A stretch of DNA of 64,000 nt from Candidatus Siliceabacter maunaloa (GTDB lineage: Bacteria > Actinomycetota > Thermoleophilia > Solirubrobacterales > Solirubrobacteraceae): positions 106,621-170,620 of the forward strand of contig JANDLV010000001.1 in assembly GCA_024330185.1 (NCBI GenBank), given 5' to 3'. The notes under the pieces are model-generated. The model was not told the origin of the DNA and did not search any database. It was given only the letters and a program-made list of their open reading frames with translations. The position numbers were made by a program, and so were the translations under genes. Shown here in pieces: positions 36,745 to 44,854 of the stretch (position 1 is its first letter; each line of letters starts with the position of its first letter).

Positions 36745-37769
36745 ACGCCGCCGTCAAGGCGGCGCTGGTCGCTGTTCCCCTGGCCGGCGTCGCGTGGGAA
36801 CGCCAGCGCCGCGCCGATCGCCGCGCCATCGAGGCCGATCCGCTCAAGGCGGTGCTCGACACGCCGCTGGAGGGCCGAGGACAAGAGGTCGTGGAGGTCG
36901 TCGCGCCCGACGGGACGCCGCTGCACGCCGAGGTCTTCGGCCCCGCCGACGCCCCGACCGTGGTCCTCGTGCACGGCTGGACGTGCACGCTGGAGACGTG
37001 GACGCACCAGATCCAGGCGCTGGACGGCGACCTGCGCCTCGTCGCCTTCGACCTGCGCGGCCACGGGCGCAGCGGCCGGCCACCGGGCGGCGACTGGTCG
37101 ATCGAGGCGCTGGCCGGCGACCTCGATGCCGTGCTGCGCGCCTGCGTGCCCGACGGGGAGCGAGCCGTCCTGGCCGGTCACTCGCTGGGCGCCATGACAA
37201 CCGTCGCGTGGGCCGACCAGCATCCCGACGAGGTGCGCGAGCGCGTGGCCGGCGCGTCGCTGATCAGCACGGGCCTGGGCGACCTGATCACGGAGTCGCT
37301 GCTGGTCGGTACGCCCGGGCCGCTGCAGTTGGTCAAGGGCACCGTGGGCCGGGCCTTCCTCGGCGCCCGCGCGCCGCTGCCGAGCGCCACCACGCCGCTG
37401 AGCAACCGGGTCATCCGCTACATCGCCTGCAGCCCGAACGCCAGCCCGGCCACCGTGGCCTTCTGCGAGAAGATGATCCTGAGCTGCCACAGGGCCGCCC
37501 GCGGCGGGTGCGGGGCCACCGTGTCAGACCTGGAGCTGCGCGAGGCGCTCAAGGATCTTGCCGTGCCCACCGCGGTGCTCGTGGGGGAGCGCGATCGCCT
37601 CACGCCGCCGGTGCACGCCCGTGCCATGGCCGACGTCCTGCCCGACGTGACGGCCTACGTCGAGCTGCCCGGCATCGGGCACATGACGCCGCTGGAGGCG
37701 CCGGCCGAGGTCACCGCGAGCATCCGCGCGCTCACCGCGCGCGCCGTCGCCCACGCGCGGGCCGCCTGA
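36741..37769 (+). CDS. Alpha/beta hydrolase
   Basis: The 342-residue hydrolase has a short N-terminal hydrophobic stretch, the oxyanion-hole motif VLVHGWTC, the nucleophile elbow AGHSLGAM, an acid in LVGERDRLTPP and the catalytic histidine in PGIGHMTPLE. The reaction and substrate are unknown. The GTG at 36741 overlaps the stop of a nine-codon upstream frame and lacks a Shine-Dalgarno sequence, so translation may be coupled. Expression is probably controlled by the palindrome at 36686. Confidence 0.85.
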   Translation: MNAAVKAALVAVPLAGVAWERQRRADRRAIEADPLKAVLDTPLEGRGQEVVEVVAPDGTPLHAEVFGPADAPTVVLVHGWTCTLETWTHQIQALDGDLRLVAFDLRGHGRSGRPPGGDWSIEALAGDLDAVLRACVPDGERAVLAGHSLGAMTTVAWADQHPDEVRERVAGASLISTGLGDLITESLLVGTPGPLQLVKGTVGRAFLGARAPLPSATTPLSNRVIRYIACSPNASPATVAFCEKMILSCHRAARGGCGATVSDLELREALKDLAVPTAVLVGERDRLTPPVHARAMADVLPDVTAYVELPGIGHMTPLEAPAEVTASIRALTARAVAHARAA

Positions 37770-37785
37770 GTCGCGGGCCTCCGGG

Positions 37786-37791
37786 TAGCCT
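37786..37791 (+). promoter_or_regulatory. TAGCCT -10 box for the M29 aminopeptidase
   Basis: TAGCCT ends eight bases before ATG 37800, with no ribosome site between. Confidence 0.5.
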
Positions 37792-37799
37792 GCGCCGGG

Positions 37800-38987
37800 A
37801 TGGTCGAGCGGCTCGCCGAGCTCATCGTGCGCTTCGGCGCCAACGTCCAGCCGGGCCAGATCGTCGCCGTGGGCAGCGAGCCGGGCAAGGAGGCGCTCAC
37901 CCGTGCCGTCGCGACCGCCGCCTACCGCGCCGGCGCCAAGTACGTCGACGTCGCGACGTTCGACCTGCACGTCAAGCGCGCGCGCATCGAGCACGCGGCC
38001 CAGGAGACCCTGGACTTCGTGCCCTCCTGGCTGGGCGACCGCGTGCTGGCCCTGGGTGAGCAGCGCTGCGCGCGCATCGGCCTCACCGGCCCGGTGGAGC
38101 CGGGGCTGCTCGACGGGCTGGACCCCGACCGCGCCGGACGCGACCAGCTCCCGTTCCTCAAGGAGACGGCGCTCGTGGTCAACGAGCGCACTACCAACTG
38201 GACGGCGTCGCCGTGCCCCACGCCGGGGTGGGCCGCGCTGGTGCATCCCGACCTGGCGCCCGACGCAGCCCTGGAACGCCTGTGGGAGCAGATCCTCCAC
38301 GTCTGCCGCCTCGACGAGGCCGACCCGGTCGCCGCCTGGCGGGAGCGCGCCGCCGTGCTGGTCGGCGCCGCCGAGCGGGTGAGCGCACGGCGCTTCGACG
38401 CCCTGCGCTTCACCGGCCCGGGCACCGACCTCACCGTGGGCCTGCTGCCCAGCTCGCGCTTCATCGCGGCCCGCTTCTCCACCGTGGACGGGATCGAGCA
38501 CATGCCCAACCTCCCGACCGAGGAGATCTTCACCGCGCCCGATCCCCTGCGCGTCGACGGCCACGTGCGCTCGACCAAGCCGCTCGTCGTGGGCGGCACC
38601 ATCATCCGCGGGCTGCGCGTCGAGTTCTCGGGCGGTTCGGCCACGCGCGTCGACGCCGACAGCGGCGGCGACGTCCTGGCCGCCTACACCCGCCGCGACG
38701 AGGGCGCCGCCCGCCTGGGCGAGGTCGCCCTCGTCGACGGCGAGGGGCGCATCGGCCCGCTGGACACCGTCTTCTACGACACGCTGCTGGACGAGAACGC
38801 CGCCAGCCACATCGCCCTGGGCTCGGCCTACGGCTTCACCGTGGACGACGACGCCGACCGCGAGCGCGCGAACTCCAGCGCCATCCACGTCGACTTCATG
38901 ATCGGCGGCCCCGACGTCGACGTCGACGGCCTCACCGCCGACGGCGTCGCGGTCCCCGTCCTGCGCGGCGGCGACTGGCAGGTCTGA
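37800..38987 (+). CDS. Aminopeptidase T/S, M29 metallopeptidase family
   Basis: The 395-residue protein matches M29 aminopeptidases: [20 protein letters not shown] contains metal-binding glutamates, [10 protein letters not shown] and [16 protein letters not shown] give the later ligands. It should remove N-terminal residues from peptides using a cocatalytic metal pair. It is monocistronic with a leaderless-type promoter. The second palindromic element and tRNA-Ser(GGA) follow. Confidence 0.88.
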   Translation: MVERLAELIVRFGANVQPGQIVAVGSEPGKEALTRAVATAAYRAGAKYVDVATFDLHVKRARIEHAAQETLDFVPSWLGDRVLALGEQRCARIGLTGPVEPGLLDGLDPDRAGRDQLPFLKETALVVNERTTNWTASPCPTPGWAALVHPDLAPDAALERLWEQILHVCRLDEADPVAAWRERAAVLVGAAERVSARRFDALRFTGPGTDLTVGLLPSSRFIAARFSTVDGIEHMPNLPTEEIFTAPDPLRVDGHVRSTKPLVVGGTIIRGLRVEFSGGSATRVDADSGGDVLAAYTRRDEGAARLGEVALVDGEGRIGPLDTVFYDTLLDENAASHIALGSAYGFTVDDDADRERANSSAIHVDFMIGGPDVDVDGLTADGVAVPVLRGGDWQV

Positions 38988-39096
38988 GGCTCGACTCACC
39001 GATGCTCGCGGCGGGTCAGGCGCACGGCAGCATTGAGGACACGAGAGCGGTTGAGTCCGGGCGCTCCCGGTCTCTTCGGTCGTCCCGGCGGCAGCC

Positions 39097-39135
39097 GTCC
39101 TGCCTGACTGTTGTCCTGCAACAGCAGGGCAGGAC
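39097..39135. repeat. Palindromic element upstream of tRNA-Ser(GGA)
   Basis: Outer arms GTCCTGCC and GGCAGGAC (8 bp) enclose a perfect inner stem CTGTTG/CAACAG with loop TCCTG. The same core order (GTCCTGCC, TGTCCT, CAACAGC, GGCAGGAC) occurs in the element at 26944-26994. It lies 45 bases before the tRNA and about 110 bases after the aminopeptidase gene. Confidence 0.85.
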
Positions 39136-39162
39136 AGCTGAGCTGAGCACGGTCGCCTCGGC

Positions 39163-39168
39163 TAGCCT
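39163..39168 (+). promoter_or_regulatory. TAGCCT -10 box for tRNA-Ser(GGA)
   Basis: TAGCCT ends 11 bases before the tRNA 5' end, matching the box of the other tRNA-Ser gene. Confidence 0.5.
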
Positions 39169-39179
39169 CCATCCCGCTC

Positions 39180-39269
39180 GGAGAGGTGCCGGAGCGGTTG
39201 AACGGGCGCGACTGGAAATCGCGTAACGGGGGTCAACCTCGTTCGAGGGTTCGAATCCCTCCCTCTCCG
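39180..39269 (+). tRNA. tRNA-Ser (anticodon GGA)
   Basis: A class II tRNA with acceptor GGAGAGG paired to CCTCTCC, anticodon loop CTGGAAA (anticodon GGA), a long variable arm, T arm GAGGG-TTCGAAT-CCCTC and discriminator G. CCA is not encoded. Its 3' part is overlapped antisense by the end of a VapC-like gene. Confidence 0.95.
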
Positions 39270-39682
39270 CTGGGGACGGCGACGACGGTGAGAACGTCGA
39301 TGCCGGCGAAGTCGTCCGGATTGGCCGTATAGATGGGGAGCTGGTTGGCGGCGGCGATCGCGGCGATCATGGCGTCGTAGGAACGGGCGCTGGTCTTGCG
39401 ATCGGCTCGTCGCAGCGACGCGGCCACGCGTCCGAACGCGCGCGCCGCCGCGGCATCGAACGCAAGCGGCGCGAAGTCCGCCTCAGCCTGCTGGAGGTGG
39501 GCCTGGCGCGCCGCCCGCTCGTCCTCGTCGCGCGCGACGAGTGGCCCCACCGACAGCTCGGCGAGGGTCACCGCCGTGATGAGGGGCTCGGCCGGAAGTG
39601 CTTGCGGGTCGGCGATCTTCCCGAGCAGGATCACCGTCGAGGTGTCGAGGATGCCTCGGTCGTGAGGGGCCTGCGTGCTCAG
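39233..39682 (-). CDS. vapC: VapC-like PIN-domain toxin, probable CTG start
   Basis: The PIN core is clear: RGILDTSTVILLG (first Asp), TAVTLAELSVGPL (Glu), SYDAMIAAIA (Asp) and IYTANPDDFAGI (last Asp), so it is probably an active RNase. The antitoxin stop overlaps it. The only in-frame start near the expected N-terminus is CTG at 39682, forming a CTGA overlap; an ATG/GTG-type start would lie 24 codons further inside the antitoxin. The natural PIN end is near VVAVPS, and the frame runs about ten more codons into the antisense of tRNA-Ser(GGA). Confidence 0.78.
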   Translation of the reverse strand: MSTQAPHDRGILDTSTVILLGKIADPQALPAEPLITAVTLAELSVGPLVARDEDERAARQAHLQQAEADFAPLAFDAAAARAFGRVAASLRRADRKTSARSYDAMIAAIAAANQLPIYTANPDDFAGIDVLTVVAVPSGEGGIRTLERG

Positions 39683-39915
39683 AGCCCGGCATCCAGGGCG
39701 TCGTCGATGTCCGCGCGAAGCGCATCGGGATCCACCGCAGGAAGGCGCCGCCACCGTCGGAGCAGCGTCTGTGCGGACAGCGTGGGCCGCGAGGCCGGTC
39801 GCAGCTCTGCGACGGGCTTTCCCGCTCGCGTGATCGTGATCTCCTCGCCGCCGGCCGCTCGGTCGACCACGGCGCCACCTTTGTTGCGCAGCTCGCGAAT
39901 CGTCACGTCACCCAT
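39679..39915 (-). CDS. vapB: VapB-like antitoxin (Phd/YefM type)
   Basis: A 78-residue protein whose N-half (VTIRELRNKGGAVVDRAAGG then EEITITRAGKPVAEL) is the Phd/YefM DNA-binding and dimerisation fold. The C-half should wrap the PIN toxin encoded just downstream. ATG 39915 is preferred because TACGGT lies eight bases upstream and the operator sits just beyond, leaving no room for a longer protein. Confidence 0.82.
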   Translation of the reverse strand: MGDVTIRELRNKGGAVVDRAAGGEEITITRAGKPVAELRPASRPTLSAQTLLRRWRRLPAVDPDALRADIDDALDAGL

Positions 39916-39923
39916 AGGACGGC

Positions 39924-39942
39924 ACCGTATCACTTGTGATAC
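39924..39942 (-). promoter_or_regulatory. VapBC promoter and operator palindrome
   Basis: GTATCAC-TT-GTGATAC (39927-39942) is a 7-bp-arm palindrome. The minus-strand TACGGT box (39924-39929) overlaps its edge and lies eight bases before the vapB ATG, as expected for an autoregulated toxin-antitoxin operon. Confidence 0.75.
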
Positions 39943-39969
39943 ATGGCAGCGGTCGGGTAGACGGCGGCT

Positions 39970-42900
39970 TCAGTCCTCGCCGCCGTCGCGGGCCTGCACG
40001 ACGAGCAGGAGGTCTCCGGCGTGCACGTGCGCCCCGTGGCCGGCCACGATCTCCCCGACCACGCCATCCATCTCGGCGAACACCTCGACCTCCATCTTCA
40101 TCGCCTCGATGGTGAGCAGCACGTCGCCCTTCTCCACCCGCTCGTCCTGCGCGACCGAGAGCGAGGCGACCATGCCCGGTACGGGCGCGGCGACCTGCCC
40201 TGGATCACTTTCGTCGGCCTTGCGCCGAGCCTCGGTCGGCTCCGTGCTCTGGTCCAGCACCCTCACCTCGCGCGGCTGACCGTTGAGCTCGAAGTAGATC
40301 GAGCGGTAGCCCTCGCTGTCGTGATCGCCCAGCGCGAGGAGGCGGATGAACAGCGTCTTGCCCGGCTCGAGGTGCACGGCGAGCTCCTCGTCCTGGGGCA
40401 TGCCCCAGAAGAAGGCGGGGGTCGGTAGCACGCTCACGTCGCCGAACTGACGCTGGAAGCCGGCGAAGTCGACGAACACCTCCGGGTACATCAGGTAGGA
40501 GGCGAGCTCCTGGTCGCTCACGGCGCGCCCCACCTGCTCCTGTGCGGTCTCCCGGACGACGTCCAGCTCGACCGGCTCGAGCTTCTCGCCCGGGCGCACC
40601 CTCAGGTGGTCACCACCTCTGAGCACCTTGCGCTGGAGCTCCTGCGGGAAGCCGCCCGGGGGCTGGCCCAGGTCGCCGCGGAAGTAGCCGACGACTGACT
40701 CCGGGAAGGCGACCTCATGGTCGGGGTCGAGCACCTCGTCGGCGGTGAGGTCGTTGGTCACCATGAACACGGCGAGGTCGCCGACCACCTTCGAGGTCGG
40801 GGTCACCTTCACGATGTCGCCGAGCATGGCGTTGACCTCGGCGTAGGCCCGCGCCACCTCGCGCCAGCGGTCCGCGATGCCCAGGCCCCGCGCCTGCTGG
40901 CGGAGGTTCGTGTACTGCCCGCCCGGCATCTCGTGGCGGTAGACCTCCGACGCGCCGGCGCGGATGTCGCTCTCGAAGCCCGCGTAGTAGCCGCGTACCA
41001 CCTCCCAGTAGGCCGCCGCGTGCTCCAGTGGCTCACGCGCCAGCCCTGTGTCGCGCTCGGTGTGGCGCAGCGCCTCGACGAGCGAGCCCAGGTTGGGCTG
41101 GGAGGTGAGGCCGCTGAGCGGGTCCATCGCGGCGTCGACGGCGTCGACGCCGGCGTCGGCGGCCGCCAGCACGCTGGCAGCCGAGACACCGCTCGTGTCG
41201 TGGGTGTGGAAGTGGACCGGGATCCCCACCTCCTCTCTCAGCGCGCGCACCAGGCGTCGGGCGGCCTCGGGCTTGCACAAGCCGGCCATGTCCTTGATCC
41301 CGAGCACGTGGGCGCCCGCGTCCTCGAGCTGGCGAGCGAGGTCGACGTAGTAGCGCAGGTCGTACTTCGTCCTCGCCGGGTCGAGGATGTCGCCGGTGTA
41401 GCAGATCGCCGCCTCGCAGAGGGCCCCGGCCTCGAGCACGGCATCCATGCCCACGCGCATGTTCTCGACCCAGTTGAGCGCGTCGAAGACGCGGAACAGG
41501 TCCACGCCGGCTTCAGCGGCCTGGGTCACGAAGAAGCGTACGACGTTGTCGGGGTAGTTCTTGTAGCCCACCGCGTTGGAGGCACGCACCAGCATCTGGA
41601 GGAGGATGTTGGGAACCCGCTCGCGCAGAGCGGCGAGCCGGTCCCAGGGATCCTCCTTCAGGAAGCGCATCGCCACGTCGAAGGTGGCTCCGCCCCAGCA
41701 CTCGAGCGACAGCAGGCCGGACAGTTGCCTCGCGTACATCGGCGCGATCGGAAGCAGGTCGTGCGTGCGCATGCGCGTCGCCATCAGCGACTGGTGGGCG
41801 TCGCGGAAGCTGGTGTCGGTCAACAGCAGCCGCTCCTGCGCTCGCATCCAGCGTGCGAAGCCCTCGGGACCGAGCTCGTGCAGCAGATCGCGGGTGCCCC
41901 GCTCGAGGTCAGAGCGGTAGGGCGTGTCGGGCAGCGGTGCCGCAGGCAGCCAGCCCGGGTCGGGCTGGCCCGCCACCTCCGGGTTGCCGTTGACCAGCAC
42001 CTCCCCTATGAAGCAGAGCAGACGGGTTCCGCGGTCGCGCGGCTGTGCGAAGTCGAAGAGCTCGGGGGTCTCGTCGATGAAGCGCGTGGTGACGTCGCTC
42101 GACTGGAAGCGGGGATGGGCGATCAGACCCTCGAGGAAGAAGAGGTTGGTCTTGACCCCGCGGATGCGGAACTCGCGCAGCGCGCGCTCCATCCGGGCCA
42201 CCGCCTCCTCGGGGGTCGGGGCCCACGCGGTGATCTTCTCCAGCAGCGAGTCGTAGAACGGTGTCACCTCCGCGCCGGCGTAGGCCGTGCCGCCGTCCAG
42301 GCGGATGCCGAAGCCGGTCGCCTCGCGGTAGGTGGTGATGCGTCCGTGGTCGGGGGCGAAGTTGTTCTCGGGGTCCTCGGTGGTCGCGCGGCACTGCAGC
42401 GCGTGGCCGGCCAGGCGGATGTCCGCTTGTGCCGGCACCCCGCTCTCGGGCGTGCCGATGCAGGCGCCCTCCGCGATCCGGATCTGCGCCTTCACGAGGT
42501 CCACGCCGGTGACCATCTCGGTCACGGTGTGCTCCACCTGGATGCGCGGGTTCACCTCGATGAAGAAGAACTCTGCGCTGTCGACGTCCTGCAGGAACTC
42601 CACGGTGCCCGCGTTGCGGTAGCCGGCCTCGCGCATGACGCGTACGGCGGCCTCGCAGAGCTCGCGCTGCGTGGCGGGGTCCAGCGCCGGCGCCGGCGCC
42701 CGCTCCACCACCTTCTGGTGGCGGCGCTGCACCGTGCAGTCGCGCTCGTAGAGATGCACCACCTGCCCCGATTCGTCGGCCAGGGCCTGGACCTCCAGGT
42801 GGCGCGCGCGCTTCACCAGGCGCTCGAGGAAGACATCCTCGCGCCCGAAGGCGGCGCCCGCCTCCCGCCGCGCCGCGGCGGTGAGCTCGGCGAGGTCGGC

Positions 42901-43431
42901 CGGATCGTCGACGATGCGCATGCCGCGACCCCCGCCGCCCCAACTGGCCTTGATCATCAGTGGGTAGCCGATCGTCTCGCCGAGTCGCTGCACATCGGCC
43001 GTGTCGTCGGGCAGGACCCCCGTGGCGGGCATGACGGGCACCCCGGCCCGCTGCGCCAGCTCACGCGCTGCCACCTTGTCGCCCAGGCGCTTCATCACCT
43101 CGGCGGGGGGGCCGATCCACGTCAGCCCCTCGCGCGCGCAGGCCTCCGCCAGATCGGGGTTCTCGGCCAGGAAGCCATAGCCGGGGTGGATGGCATCGGC
43201 GCCCGCCTCCCGCGCCATCGCCACGATCTCGTCGATCCCCAGGTAGGCCCGCACAGGGTCCTGGCCGCCCCCGACGAGGTAGGCCTCGTCGGCCTTGAAG
43301 CGATGGAGGGCGAAGCGATCCTGGCGGGAGTAGATCGCCACGGTCCCCAGGCCGAGCTCTGTGGCCGCGCGGAACACGCGGATCGCGATCTCGCTCCGGT
43401 TCGCGACCAGCAGCTTGCGAATGCTCCCCAA
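39970..43431 (-). CDS. pyc: Pyruvate carboxylase, single-chain
   Basis: A biotin enzyme of about 1153 residues that carboxylates pyruvate to oxaloacetate. It has an N-terminal biotin carboxylase domain (IRKLLVANRSEIAIRVFRAA, later SWGGGGRGMRIV and FIEVNPRIQVEHTVTEM). A carboxyltransferase domain with CWGGATFDVAMRFL and HFHTHDTSG follows, then the C-terminal biotinyl domain with the lysine in EAMKMEVEV at about residue 1112. The start is uncertain: TTG 43431 gives the usual N-terminus, TTG 43464 adds eleven residues. It is flanked on both sides by VapBC modules. Confidence 0.95.
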   Translation of the reverse strand: MGSIRKLLVANRSEIAIRVFRAATELGLGTVAIYSRQDRFALHRFKADEAYLVGGGQDPVRAYLGIDEIVAMAREAGADAIHPGYGFLAENPDLAEACAREGLTWIGPPAEVMKRLGDKVAARELAQRAGVPVMPATGVLPDDTADVQRLGETIGYPLMIKASWGGGGRGMRIVDDPADLAELTAAARREAGAAFGREDVFLERLVKRARHLEVQALADESGQVVHLYERDCTVQRRHQKVVERAPAPALDPATQRELCEAAVRVMREAGYRNAGTVEFLQDVDSAEFFFIEVNPRIQVEHTVTEMVTGVDLVKAQIRIAEGACIGTPESGVPAQADIRLAGHALQCRATTEDPENNFAPDHGRITTYREATGFGIRLDGGTAYAGAEVTPFYDSLLEKITAWAPTPEEAVARMERALREFRIRGVKTNLFFLEGLIAHPRFQSSDVTTRFIDETPELFDFAQPRDRGTRLLCFIGEVLVNGNPEVAGQPDPGWLPAAPLPDTPYRSDLERGTRDLLHELGPEGFARWMRAQERLLLTDTSFRDAHQSLMATRMRTHDLLPIAPMYARQLSGLLSLECWGGATFDVAMRFLKEDPWDRLAALRERVPNILLQMLVRASNAVGYKNYPDNVVRFFVTQAAEAGVDLFRVFDALNWVENMRVGMDAVLEAGALCEAAICYTGDILDPARTKYDLRYYVDLARQLEDAGAHVLGIKDMAGLCKPEAARRLVRALREEVGIPVHFHTHDTSGVSAASVLAAADAGVDAVDAAMDPLSGLTSQPNLGSLVEALRHTERDTGLAREPLEHAAAYWEVVRGYYAGFESDIRAGASEVYRHEMPGGQYTNLRQQARGLGIADRWREVARAYAEVNAMLGDIVKVTPTSKVVGDLAVFMVTNDLTADEVLDPDHEVAFPESVVGYFRGDLGQPPGGFPQELQRKVLRGGDHLRVRPGEKLEPVELDVVRETAQEQVGRAVSDQELASYLMYPEVFVDFAGFQRQFGDVSVLPTPAFFWGMPQDEELAVHLEPGKTLFIRLLALGDHDSEGYRSIYFELNGQPREVRVLDQSTEPTEARRKADESDPGQVAAPVPGMVASLSVAQDERVEKGDVLLTIEAMKMEVEVFAEMDGVVGEIVAGHGAHVHAGDLLLVVQARDGGED

Positions 43432-43561
43432 GGCCGCGCCAGGATATCCGCGATCAGCGCGCAATGCCGCCTCGTGTGCGCGCGGCGGTGCGGATCGTCG
43501 GGGAGATCAAGAGATCGCGGTTGTCAGGCCACCCTGCACAGCACATGTCGAGCACATGCGT

Positions 43562-43567
43562 TACTGT
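43562..43567 (+). promoter_or_regulatory. TACTGT -10 box for the RHH antitoxin
   Basis: TACTGT ends seven bases before ATG 43575, with no ribosome site, the leaderless pattern. Confidence 0.55.
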
Positions 43568-43574
43568 GAGCCAC

Positions 43575-43805
43575 ATGCCGAAGATGATCCAAGTCCGTAA
43601 TGTGTCAGAACCGGTGCACCGCACGCTGAAGGCTCGAGCCTCGGCGGCGGGGATGTCCCTCTCGGACTACATCAAGCGAGACCTCGAAGAGGCGGCTGCC
43701 CGGCCATCGCTGGAGGAGATCGACGCTCGCGTCGCCGCGCGCGGAAGTTCGGCGCTGCGCACGAGCACAGTCCTGGCGGCGTTGCACGACGTTCGCGACG
43801 ACTGA
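43575..43805 (+). CDS. vapB: FitA/VapB-like ribbon-helix-helix antitoxin
   Basis: A 76-residue protein with the FitA/Arc-type pattern IQVRNVSEPVHRTLKARASA then AGMSLSDYIKRDLEE, a ribbon-helix-helix dimer that binds its own operator. The C-terminal part should bind the PIN toxin encoded six bases downstream. The module is unlike the Phd-type vapB at 39679, so the two pairs flanking pyruvate carboxylase are not recent duplicates. Confidence 0.82.
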   Translation: MPKMIQVRNVSEPVHRTLKARASAAGMSLSDYIKRDLEEAAARPSLEEIDARVAARGSSALRTSTVLAALHDVRDD

Positions 43806-43811
43806 CCTGCC

Positions 43812-44219
43812 GTGCCCGTTCTCGATGCCTCCGTGCTGGTGGAGTACCTGGCGGGCGGCGAGCATGGCGATCGGGTCGGAGACCGGTTGCGCACGCGCGG
43901 CGAGGGACTGTGGGCACCGCACCTGGTGGACGCGGAGATCGGCCACGTACTTCGGCGCCTGGTCATGGCGGGCGAGCTGCGGCCCGCACGGGCTGCCGCG
44001 GCGCTCGTGGACCTGGCCGACATGCCGTTCAGGCGTGCCAGCCATCTCGGACTGCTCGAGAGGGCGTGGGCCCTACGAGCGAACGTCACGTTCTATGACG
44101 CCCTCTACATCGCGTTGGCGGAGCGCCTGGACATGGCGCTCCTCACCCTCGACGCGCGCTTGGGCGGGGCTCCGGGCATACGGGCCGCCGTCGATGTGAT
44201 CCCCACGGGCTCACCCTGA
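43812..44219 (+). CDS. vapC: VapC-like PIN-domain toxin
   Basis: The 135-residue PIN protein has the four acidic positions VLDASVLVEYL, HLVDAEIGHVL, TFYDALYIALAE and LLTLDARLG, so it is a probable ribonuclease toxin controlled by the RHH protein upstream. It starts at GTG six bases after the antitoxin stop. Its end overlaps the end of the convergent rmlC gene by nine bases. Confidence 0.85.
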   Translation: MPVLDASVLVEYLAGGEHGDRVGDRLRTRGEGLWAPHLVDAEIGHVLRRLVMAGELRPARAAAALVDLADMPFRRASHLGLLERAWALRANVTFYDALYIALAERLDMALLTLDARLGGAPGIRAAVDVIPTGSP

Positions 44220-44789
44220 GTTGCCTTGGTCTTCGCGATCGCCGGCCCCGCTCGCTGGGGCCACCCGGGCCAGGGTCGGCGCCTCGCGGTCGCGCGCCGA
44301 GACCTTGAGCTCGAGGTCGGCCGGCCACGCGATGCCCACGGCGGGGTCGTCGAAGCGAAAGCCCGTCTCCAGCTCGGGGTCGAAGTAGGTCGAGACCTTG
44401 TAGACGACGTCGGCGATCTCGCTCAGGACGCAGAAGCCGTGGGCGAAGCCGACGGGGGCGTAGAGCTGGCGCATGGTCTCGTCGTCCAGCGTGAAGCCCT
44501 CCCACTCGCCGTGGGTGGCCGAGCCGGGGCGGATGTCGACCAGGACGTCGAGGATCGCCCCGCGGGCGCAGCGCACGAGCTTGGCCTGGCCCTCGCCCAC
44601 GGAGAAGTGCATGCCGCGCACGACGCCGCGGCCCGAGCGGGAGTGGTTGTCCTGGACGAAGCCGCCGGGGACGCCGTGGGCGGCCCAGACGTCCTCGCGG
44701 TAGGTCTCGCAGAAGAAGCCCCGCGCGTCGCCGTGGACCGTGGGCTCGAGGAGGACGGGGCCGTCGAGGCGTGTCTCCAGGCGTTGCAT
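44211..44789 (-). CDS. rmlC: dTDP-4-dehydrorhamnose 3,5-epimerase
   Basis: RmlC makes dTDP-4-dehydro-L-rhamnose for cell-surface glycans. The 192-residue cupin has the family motifs PTVHGDARGFFCETYRED, FVQDNHSRSGRGVVRGMHF (catalytic histidine region), LYAPVGFAHGF and YKVSTYFDPELE. The other rml genes are not in the window. TACAGT nine bases upstream of ATG 44789 suggests its own promoter. Confidence 0.92.
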   Translation of the reverse strand: MQRLETRLDGPVLLEPTVHGDARGFFCETYREDVWAAHGVPGGFVQDNHSRSGRGVVRGMHFSVGEGQAKLVRCARGAILDVLVDIRPGSATHGEWEGFTLDDETMRQLYAPVGFAHGFCVLSEIADVVYKVSTYFDPELETGFRFDDPAVGIAWPADLELKVSARDREAPTLARVAPASGAGDREDQGNSG

Positions 44790-44798
44790 CGCGCCCGC

Positions 44799-44804
44799 AC
44801 TGTA
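44799..44804 (-). promoter_or_regulatory. TACAGT -10 box for rmlC
   Basis: TACAGT on the minus strand ends nine bases before ATG 44789. Confidence 0.45.
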
Positions 44805-44854
44805 CGTGCGGGCCCACTCGCGAGGCCGGATGCGTCACCATCACGGCTGCGTCC

